Translations under genes and position numbers: made by a program
Shown here: positions 56,735-64,000 of the stretch, one piece after another
Layout of the letters: every line of letters starts with the position of its first letter
Numbering within the stretch: position 1 is the first letter of the stretch
Notes under the pieces: generated by a model
Seen by the model: the letters and a program-made list of their open reading frames with translations, nothing else
What the model was told of the DNA's origin: nothing
Database searches by the model: none
Assembly: GCA_907163375.1 (NCBI GenBank)
Contig: CAJQUW010006110.1
Span: forward strand, 96,001 to 160,000
Length of the DNA stretch: 64,000 bases
Direction of reading: 5' to 3'
Source: Prostheceraeus crozeri
Taxonomy: Eukaryota; Platyhelminthes; Polycladida; Euryleptidae

Positions 56735-57883
56735 TTGCGTACTTCTACAACCACCACTATCAAGCCTTCAGACAAGGGCGGAAAATGGGTACTCATGCCG
56801 ACTGAAGTTTACTGTGCTGAAGCTTTCAGACAACTCCACAACGCAAACTTCTACGACCCTCTGCCAAGTATGCAATCTTCTACCAACCAAATTACCAGCA
56901 AACTACGTCAACTGATCCGCCACCTCCACTCCTCCAAATTCATCACCACCAGAGAACACGAAGTCTTATTGCCGCCTCCCGACCACCGTCCAAGAAGATT
57001 TTACCTCCTTCCTAAACTTCACAAAGAGTCCTGGCTCTCAGCCGTAACTCCCCCTGGCAGACCCATCGTCACCGACATCCGTTCAATTTCACGCCGTTGC
57101 AGTGACCTCATCAACTTCTTCCTCCTGCCTTTATGCCCTCTCCAAGCAAGTTACGTAAGGGACTCCGGCCACCTCCTCGCCATATTGAGAAGTTTTATCT
57201 GTGGCCCAGACGATATCCTTTTCTCAATGGACGTCACATCCCTCTACATCAACATCCCAATTGAAGAAGGCATCCAATCGGTCAGCGAAGCATTCCTACG
57301 CCACCCTGATCCATGCCGCCCAGACCTTACCCTCATCTCTCCCCTCAAAACTATCCTAAGTTCAAATGTCTTCTTTTTCCAAGACTCCTGCTGGAGACAG
57401 AAGCGAGGTGTCGCCATGGGCAACCCGTTTGGCGGAGCCTTTGCCAACATCTTTATGGCAAAATGGGAAACATCAGCCCTCAATGACTATCCACTCAAGC
57501 CATCACTTTGGAGGCGCTACCAAGATGACATCTTCGGCATCTGGCCCCACGGCAGGCAGGGTCTCATCGATTTCCATAACTTTCTCAACCGACGCCATCC
57601 TAACATCAATTTATCCCTCGACTTCGGACACTCCGTCAACTTTCTCGACCTCAGCATCCACATCTCAAATTCCAAACTCGAATTTACTCTGTTCACCAAA
57701 GACACGGATACACACCTCATCCTACCTCGTTCCTCTTCCCACCCTCCCCACACCTTCAAGGGAGTTTTATACAGCGAAATCCTGCGATTCGCCACCCACA
57801 ACTCCAGTAGAGAGGCATTCAACTCATCTCTCAAATCGATCTCCAAAGTCTGGCAGTCACAAGGCCACGTACCAGAACTATGA
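56735..57883 (+). pseudogene. Penelope-like reverse transcriptase
   Basis: Motifs of the family are visible in order: PSDKGGKWVLMPTEVY, RRFYLLPKLHK, PGRPIVTDIRS, DILFSMDVTSLYINIP, GVAMGNPFGGAFANIFM, the catalytic RRYQDDIFGIW and VNFLDLSIHI. The YQDD pair of aspartates is kept. The family's RTs are related to telomerase. An N-terminal region at 56372-56719 precedes it. Confidence 0.88.
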
Positions 57884-58494
57884 TTCGCTCCGCAAAATCC
57901 AAAGTCATCTCTTTCCTCAATTTCCACTCAGTTTGGGCCCCGGGCATGGTGCCCTGTGACTCATCCTCGTGCTCAACTTGCCCGTTCGCCACCTTCTCTG
58001 ACTTCTTCGAATCGCCTCACTCAGCTAATTGCTTTCCAATCAATTGTCGCTACTCCTGTCAAAGCCAAGGTGTAATTTACCTAATTTCCTGCCTCAACTG
58101 CGGCGCTTCCTATGTCGGAGAAACCGGCAGAAGCCTAAGTGCACGGATCAGCGATCACATGTACGCAATACACAACAATCCCTCCTCGTCCTCCGTCGCC
58201 AACCATTTCTCCAGAATTTGCCAGCCCTCCAACTTCACCTTCACTGCGATCGACTCCTGTCTCAATCCCCAACGCAGGAAGCTGAAAGAATCCCGTTGGA
58301 TTACAATCCTTAAAACCAAGCAACCCAACGGACTAAACACAATAACTTCTTTTCTCCCCAAAACCACAAATTTAATTCTCCCTTATACAAAGTGCACCTC
58401 TAACCTCATCAATGTCATTCGTGAACTCTGTGGAACCATTCCTATTCGCCCTTCTTATACCCGTGACAGTAACCTACATGAAATTTTCAATTAG
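57880..58494 (+). pseudogene. Penelope-like Cys linker and GIY-YIG endonuclease
   Basis: The start has a Cys cluster (PCDSSSCSTCPF, then NCRYSC). The endonuclease follows: VIYLISCLNCGASYVGETG (the GIY...YIG pair in its diverged form), SLSARISDH with the catalytic Arg, and KLKESRWI with a probable catalytic Glu before PNGLN. This domain nicks DNA for target-primed insertion. Confidence 0.85.
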
Positions 58495-58621
58495 CGTCCT
58501 CTCTAAAATCGTCCGTCAATTTCCTCTTTCTTTCCTCATCTTCTTCTCCTTCCACTCTCCTCTTCCCTATCTTCCTTCAAGGTCTGCCGATTTCTTCTCT
58601 CACAACATAATTCTCCTTTTT

Positions 58622-58885
58622 GTAATTAATTTTCAATCTATTTCACGCATTCCTATTCCAAACATTGTTTAATGAGCCGCTTCTCCTAGCGACTTGAATC
58701 TTGGTCCTTTTGTAAGTAATCTCCAATTTATTTTCACACTTCCTATTTCAATAATTATCTAATGAGCCGCTTCTCCTAGCCTCTTGAATTTTGGTCCTTT
58801 TGTAAGTAATCTTCAATATATTTTCATGCATTCCTATTTCAATAATTCTTTAATGAGCCGCTTCTCTAGCCTCTTGACTTCACGT
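58622..58885 (+). repeat. Tandem repeat in the 3' region of the Penelope-like element
   Basis: Three units of about 90 bp, each with TTTAATGAGCCGCTTCTC or a close variant and CTTGAATTTTGGTCCTTTTG. Confidence 0.88.
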
Positions 58886-59120
58886 CTTCTTCTTTGAGTT
58901 TGTTTACTAAATCTCTTGACGACTCCGTTTTCTTAACTCGTTCACGCCTTTTGTTCAGCGTTTCCTGCCCCTCAAAAACTTAGCTTCACACTCAATTCCT
59001 GCTCAACTCCACTTGTCATTGTATTCAACTAGCCCAGTGCTATTGTCAATTTCTCCTATTGTCCAATTGGTCTCCTACACTTACTTATGTGAATTTTTCA
59101 TTGCATTAACATCATTTTTG

Positions 59121-59165
59121 TATCTTGAGCTGATGAAGCATTACGCGAAACCGGTCCTCAATTAC
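59121..59165 (+). ncRNA. Candidate minimal hammerhead ribozyme
   Basis: Stem I TTGAG (59125-59129) pairs with CTCAA (59157-59161). Core CTGATGA (59130-59136) is followed by a weak stem II (GC with GC), then GAAA (59147-59150) and the palindromic short stem III ACCGGT with the cleavage-site C at 59156. Penelope-like elements are known to carry such minimal hammerheads in their terminal repeats, with a stem III so short that they work as dimers. The 2-bp stem II is the weak point. Confidence 0.6.
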
Positions 59166-59229
59166 ATTTACTCCATCAAACAGCTGCTGAATTTTTGATC
59201 TTTGATTTTGAAAGGACGACAGAGCGAGC

Positions 59230-59356
59230 GACTCAGGCTCTTGCCTCTCACTCTCCCTCTCTCTCCTCTCTCTCTCACTCTCTCACTCACTCTCTCTCTC
59301 TCAGTCTCTCTCACTCTCTCTCTCACTCTCTCTCTCTCTCTCTCTCTTACTCTTTC
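59230..59356 (+). repeat. TC-rich microsatellite, right block
   Basis: About 120 bp of CT repeats between the Penelope-like element and the 3' end of LINE X copy 1. Confidence 0.92.
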
Positions 59357-60324
59357 TCAAAACTCAAAAAGTTTATTGCCCATCTTGTGGGTACAAACGT
59401 TATGGCAATGACAAATAATGCGAAGTCCTATTATCGGCAGAAGATGAAAGTTGACATGATGTGATGGGTGAATGAAATGAAAGGTAAAAGAAAACACTAT
59501 CACCTTGGTCGTCGTTGAATTGCGTAGATGGCGTTGTGATTGGAAAGAGTCTGAAAAAGTCTGAGTTATGTGCAGATGATGATAACAGTATTCATGAACA
59601 TGTCAACAGTTAATCATGATTTCATCACGTACAGAGGAGAGGAGACAAAGCATGCATCATGTTATTTACAAAGTAAGTTTATGTTATTAAAGAAGTTATT
59701 TATTGTTTTTATTTACACATCACACCCAGCAGCAGGTTATTAATGCTATTATTAATCCTATTATTTAATCGGAGGAACGGTTAATTAATAACGTTTCAGG
59801 TCTTAGAGAATACATGTATCATGTTTTGTACATACATTTACCTGAAAGACAGTTTGGAAATGATTAAATGATATGCAGCAAAGCGAGTTGTGTCACCGAC
59901 CTCCGATTTAGACTTTCAGCAAGTGACAAGGAAATTTCTCCGCTCTGGTGTCTATGAAAGTGATTGATCTTCATCATCAACTGTCAGCTACGCAATGTAT
60001 TGTTCCTATTCACTATTTTCTAGCCGGTCAGTATTTATTGTCTTTGTAATCTCATTGCGTTCTTTGCCAAATATCTATTGCTGCAGCTACAATAAGTTTC
60101 CATTTGTCTAGATATCGATTCGATAAGTCTATAATGATATTATGTGTGTTATAACTTGTGCAGTTAGTCCACATTCCGCTTTCTATGATTTCAGACGTCA
60201 TTGTTCTTTCGACAATCTAGCTGTTGAGATAAGTCGATCCATGGATATCCATGGTCACACATGCAAAGTGCTTCTTAAATGTAGTTTGAACAGTCTACAA
60301 TCCGCTATCTATGACTTCTGATAT

Positions 60325-60946
60325 TCATTGCCTTTCGATGTACTCGTCTATTGGTCTAACATGCCCAATGGTCAAAGAATTCATAAATTCATATAAGTAT
60401 GATCGAGTAGCATCTTTCAGATGCGGTATTAAAGCACTTCTTTCAATGTTGTAAGCTGGACATGCAACAATAAAATGATAGATATCTTCAGTTTTTTCTT
60501 GATCACAAAATTTGCAGACACAATCTCTATATGTATTACGATTTTGATAAGTACCTACTTCTGCTGCTAGTGTGTGATTTCCAGTTCTTAGTTTGACAAT
60601 GTTATTAATTTTAATTTTATCTCCACTATCCATCAAATAAGGTTTAATTCACATTGAAATCTACAAAGCTCTAAATACATTAATCCTTTATTACTATGCT
60701 TGGCACTGTCGATCCAATCTTTCCTGAAGAATTCAATTAGCGCGTCAGCAATTAATTTTTTAGACTTTCCACTGCATTCGAAACTTTTGATCTCTGAGCA
60801 ATTGACTTTATCAAACAGTTTAGATATTCTATAACATACCAAGAATTTCGATACGTTTTATTGTCTACGTTGCACTTAATGTTTTTAAAGATTCGCGCTA
60901 CTGATCTTTTATCATTGTTCTTATTTAGCTTTAGAAAATAATTCAT
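60325..60946 (-). pseudogene. LINE X copy 1: ORF2 C-terminus
   Basis: Three overlapping frames: MNYFLKLNKNNDKRSVARIF, then IKSFECSGKSKKLIADALIE, and finally KLRTGNHTLAAEVGTYQNR with the C-x2-C...H...C finger CKFCDQEKTEDIYHFIVACP. Small indels separate them. Confidence 0.7.
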
Positions 60947-61125
60947 GGCAGATTTATAACATTAAAATTCCATCGGTTTGGCTCCAAATTCACCAAAAAT
61001 GCAATAATTAGCAGTGGTCATTCTTAAATGATAATATTTTATATAAAACTGTAGAATGACACGATTTAAGTCAGCTAAATTTTTGTCAAACAACAGTTCG
61101 TTGCCATATCTCATTTTTGACAATG

Positions 61126-62021
61126 TCACCATTTCAAATGCTTCTGCAACCCACCGTCAACTGTATTGAATTCTTTCAGGGTTTTGGCAGTTACATATGA
61201 GGATGCTCTTCCTTTCTTGGTTAACTCTTCGATGTGTTTCCTATCATTTTTAGTAATCCAATAACCCAAGTATTTATATTCATCTACAACTTCAATTGGA
61301 GATATGTCATTATCTTCCATAATTAATTTGTCATATCTCTGTCTTTCCCCAAATATCATTATTTTAGTTTTATTGTAGTTTATTTTCAAGCTATTTAGTT
61401 TGCAGAAGTCATGGAAACATTTTATTTGTTTGACAATTCCAGTCTGCGTCTCACTCAGTAATAAAACATCATCTGCATATATAAGTGACGCTATTTGTGA
61501 ATCAGCTATTTGTACTGGATCGAATTCATCAAGATTTTGATATAGTTCTTTCAAAAAGTCATTTATGTATATACAAAATAGGGTTGGTGACAAACTATCT
61601 CCCTGAGGAATATGCCACATGTTATCTGAAATTCTTCGCTCTCTTTTCCGTTAAATAAAATTTTGTAGGTTTTGCCTTTTATAATATTTTCCATTACTGT
61701 CAGATAATTACCAAATGGCAGAATGATTTTCAATTTATCAAGTAGTCTGCTTTTTGGAATGAAATCAAAAGCTTTAGATAGATCAACAAAACATGTATAC
61801 AGTGGCCTTTTCTTATTTTTGTATATTTGTATGCTTTCTTTTAGCAGCCAGATATTATCAATCGTAGAATGTTCTTTTCGAAAACCTGTTTGTGATTCAT
61901 GCAATAACTCATACTTGTCAATCCAACTACTTAATCTATCATTAAAAATTCGTGTCAGCAGTTTTTCGATGCATGAAGATAATTTAAGAAACCTAAGAGT
62001 CGGCATCATTTCTTTCTCCAT
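61126..62021 (-). pseudogene. LINE X copy 1: reverse transcriptase core
   Basis: The first frame (61563-62021) has LSSCIEKLLTRIFNDRL, HESQTGFRKEHSTIDNIWLL and YTCFVDLSKAFDFI. The second (61126-61620) has PQGDSLSPTLFCIYIND, the catalytic SLIYADDVLLLSET and YKYLGYWITKNDRKH. One frameshift in the overlap separates them, and another cuts the thumb near 61140. All RT motifs are otherwise kept. Confidence 0.82.
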
Positions 62022-62049
62022 TCTTAAAAATGGGGGTTATCCAGCTGGC

Positions 62050-63710
62050 TTACCAAGGAATATGTTGATCATGCATTATTTGATTAAACAAAGTATGTAG
62101 AATTTGTGCTTGATTTATGTCATTCTTTATCATTTCATATACAATTTCATCTGGTCCACTAGATTTGGAGTTTTTTGAGTATTTAATCGCGTTTTCAACT
62201 TCTGCTATTGTAATATTTAGATTTAAGGTATTATCATTGTTACAAGGATGCATTTGACTCAGTGTGGTATCTGAGTTACGATTATGTATTATATTTTTAT
62301 TTTCATTATCTCGCTTCTGAATTGCTTCTTTAAATATGTCAGCATTTAGTGAGGTTTTATGTTTATTGGGTCTATTAGGTCTGTTTCTTTTAAGTATATT
62401 CCAATAGCTTCTACTGTCGTTATTTGCTCTAGCATTTTGAAGCTCCTTCAGTTTTGAGTTCTGTAACTGTCTTTTTTCTTTTTTTATGCTTTTGTTAAGG
62501 TCTCTTTTGGATTGTAGGAGTAGACTTAGATTTCGTTCAGATTTGTCGGCCTTATACATTTTAGTATTTTGTTTATGTGTTCTTCTAAAATATCGCGTGT
62601 CGTCAGAATAGATGACTTGCCTATTAGTATTCGTGGTAGCATGTAATGATTTAATATTGACTTCAACTAGTTTATTATAAATTTCTAATTTATTTAGTTT
62701 CGTATTTTTCATTTCTTCTAATAGTATTGAACTCTTATCCGAAATGGTCTGATGATTTTTTTCTACGTCATACTTCATTGTCCATTTGAAGGGAACAATG
62801 CGTTTATCATAGTTTGCTTGTATTCTATCTTTAATATTAGATATTTTAGAGCTTGCTTTTAGAGTTATGTTCAGATGAATTTTTATTGGTCTGTGGTCAG
62901 TGTATAATTTTGGCTCCATTATTTTGAATGCTTCCAAGTGATTTAGCATAGATTCAGAAAGTAACAAATAGTCGATAACTGACTTATAGTTCTTGCCGCT
63001 TTGAAGCCTGCAAAATGTGTAATCACCACTTTCATATCTTCCATTCGCTATTATAAGCGAGGTTTCATTACAGAAATTTAAAAGCTCTCTTCCTTGTTTA
63101 TTTATTATTGAATCAGCAGACTTTCTCGGTGGGAGGTTTAAGTGTTTGTTATCGTTCAACTTTCCAATTCGACTATTCAAATCTCCAATCATGATCACAT
63201 GTTTCATTTTGAATTTTTCTATGTAGTTTTTTATTTTTTCAATGTAGTCCATATCGGCATATTTTGATTCCCTGCTTTCTCTATAACAGATAATTATATG
63301 TATCTTCTTTATTTCTTTCCATTGGTTACTTTTTAATTCAATTATTATTAGATCTCCATTTTCAGATACCAACTTCTCTATGATGAAATCTTCATTTTTA
63401 TGGTGCAGATTGATTCCTTTAATTTGACGTCCTAAATTATTTTTAGATTCACTAGTAGTTTCTATGATATCATATTGGTTAATTGACAATTTATTATATT
63501 CAGTCAGGTGTGTTTCAGTAAAACATAATATATCGGAGTCAAATGCATCTGTAGTCATGTTGGGGTCCTTTAATTTATCAATTTTTAAGCCATTGATGTT
63601 AGTATAAAATAATCTTATAATTTGAATTTCATTCTCACTTTTTGTCTCAGACGTTATTGTCTCCTCTCCTCTTTCACTTTCGTTAAAAGTACTGCTGCTG
63701 TTGCGCGCTT
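62050..63710 (-). CDS. LINE X copy 1: ORF2 endonuclease and linker
   Basis: The frame is open upstream of its first Met (63558) to about 63710 with NESERGEETITSETKS and RLFYTNINGLKIDKL (first endonuclease motif). Then come DILCFTETHLTEYNKL (catalytic Glu), VIMIGDLNSRIGKL, SVIDYLLLSES and LYTDHRPIKIHLN. A Lys-rich linker follows (ERNLSLLLQSKRDLNKSIKK) up to SSGPDEIVYEMIKND, the start of the RT. The start overlaps the end of ORF1 in another frame. Confidence 0.8.
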
Positions 63711-63988
63711 ACATTCACATTTTGAGGGAATGGTCCTTGAGACATTGGTTGATACATCTGTGGGTAGTTCATCGGTTGAAATTGTTGCTGTTGCTGATAC
63801 GACTGGTATCGTTGTTGGTACGGTTGTCTATAAGGATGTCGCTGCTGTTGGTAGTTGTTTCTTCGAATGAAATGTCCTCTCGGTCTAGAATAGCAATTGC
63901 GAGCGATGAGTCCTCTTCTCCGACATGAATGACAAATCGGGGGTGGTCTTCTCTGGTAGTCGGGTCTTCTGAGTCGATTGTCGTTCAT
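63683..63988 (-). CDS. LINE X copy 1: end of ORF1 with a zinc knuckle
   Basis: A Gln/Arg/Tyr/Pro-rich stretch (QRRPPPICHSC, QQRHPYRQPYQQRYQSYQ) follows a CCHC-type knuckle CHSCRRRGLIARNC, in which the usual His is Leu (compare C-x2-C-x3-GHIARNC). Such knuckles are found in the nucleic-acid-binding ORF1 protein of many LINEs. The N-terminus lies beyond 64000. The stop at 63683 lies just inside the ORF2 frame, so termination-reinitiation or frameshifting would link them. Confidence 0.65.
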   Translation of the reverse strand: MNDNRLRRPDYQRRPPPICHSCRRRGLIARNCYSRPRGHFIRRNNYQQQRHPYRQPYQQRYQSYQQQQQFQPMNYPQMYQPMSQGPFPQNVNVSAQQQQYF

Positions 63989-64000
63989 GTAGTAAGGTTG

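Larger units (their letters stand above)
56250..59205 (+). mobile_element. Penelope-like retroelement with GIY-YIG endonuclease
   Basis: The coding order N-terminal domain, reverse transcriptase, Cys-rich linker and GIY-YIG endonuclease identifies a Penelope-like element. It looks broken, with about two interruptions of the reading frame. A hammerhead-like motif and a tandem repeat lie in its 3' region. TC microsatellite borders it on both sides. The Cys linker resembles what I recall of the Neptune group, but I leave the subgroup open. Confidence 0.85.
59357..64000 (-). mobile_element. APE-type LINE (family X, copy 1), runs past the window end
   Basis: The sense-strand 3' end has AATAAACTTTTTGAGTTTTG against GA repeats, like copy 2. 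The 3' UTR (59357-60324) shares ACACATCACACCCAGCAGCAG and AATCGGAGG with copy 2. ORF2 is spread over several frames between 60325 and about 63710; ORF1 ends at 63683. The 5' end is beyond 64000. Confidence 0.85.

Noticed and set aside
56438-57927. Minus-strand frames
   Set aside because: Antisense to the Penelope-like RT and linker.
63622-63928. Plus-strand Val/Leu-rich frames
   Set aside because: Antisense to LINE X ORF1.
1-64000. LTR retrotransposon, retrovirus or Polinton remains
   Set aside because: No capsid, integrase, protease or envelope-like sequence and no long direct terminal repeats were recognised.
1-64000. CRISPR array
   Set aside because: All tandem repeats here are microsatellites, minisatellites or UTR duplications; the sequence is eukaryotic.

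Overview
This is eukaryotic, animal-type DNA: AT-rich, with spliced genes, large introns and no operons. One host gene is visible. It is an hnRNP L-like RNA-binding protein whose last two coding exons (3920-4113 and 21964-22838, + strand) flank an intron of about 17.8 kb. I cannot name the species; the element mix (P, hAT, PIF/Harbinger, CACTA-like, Penelope-like, several LINEs) fits an invertebrate.

Region 1 (1-22.8 kb) is the hnRNP L gene and its introns, filled with nested DNA transposons. The upstream intron holds a hAT-like element (to 3717) with an internally deleted LINE inside it. The 17.8-kb intron holds an old hAT coding remnant (about 6000-6113 and 21342-21480) split by a second hAT (6114-21341). 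That second hAT was itself hit by a P-like element (7311-10544) and by two smaller hAT-like elements (11043-13551 and 14872-21267). The last of these carries a complete PIF/Harbinger (15493-19176). At most junctions I find terminal inverted repeats and a target-site duplication, and removing the insert plus one duplication copy restores the reading frame of the interrupted transposase. The nesting order is therefore read directly from the sequence.

Region 2 (22.8-31.5 kb) is mostly non-coding. It contains a foldback MITE, two related hAT elements (26307-27732 and about 28400-30706) and a compact double palindrome at 28116-28185.

Region 3 (31.5-56 kb) starts and ends in a TC-rich microsatellite. 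A minus-strand LINE sits in that microsatellite (31964-35177 continuing at 54938-55980). It was split by a small MITE with a 9-bp duplication (34596-35061) and by a 19.8-kb element, 35178-54934. The large element has CCACCCAGAAC... ends, a GCA duplication, ACGTT-rich subterminal zones, a 751-residue CACTA/EnSpm-like transposase (45642-47897) and a spliced second gene whose product resembles DUF4806 proteins (48039-53542). This animal CACTA-like element with a two-gene layout is the best candidate here for an undescribed system: a catalytic protein plus a putative end-binding partner, comparable to plant En/Spm TNPD and TNPA. A nearly intact LINE (36437 to about 41400) is inserted in it.

Region 4 (56-64 kb) holds a Penelope-like element with RT, GIY-YIG endonuclease and a hammerhead-like motif near its 3' end, another TC microsatellite, and a second copy of the LINE from region 3 (59357 to beyond the window end).

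I see no CRISPR, rRNA or functional tRNA gene; the only tRNA-like sequence is the head of a SINE.
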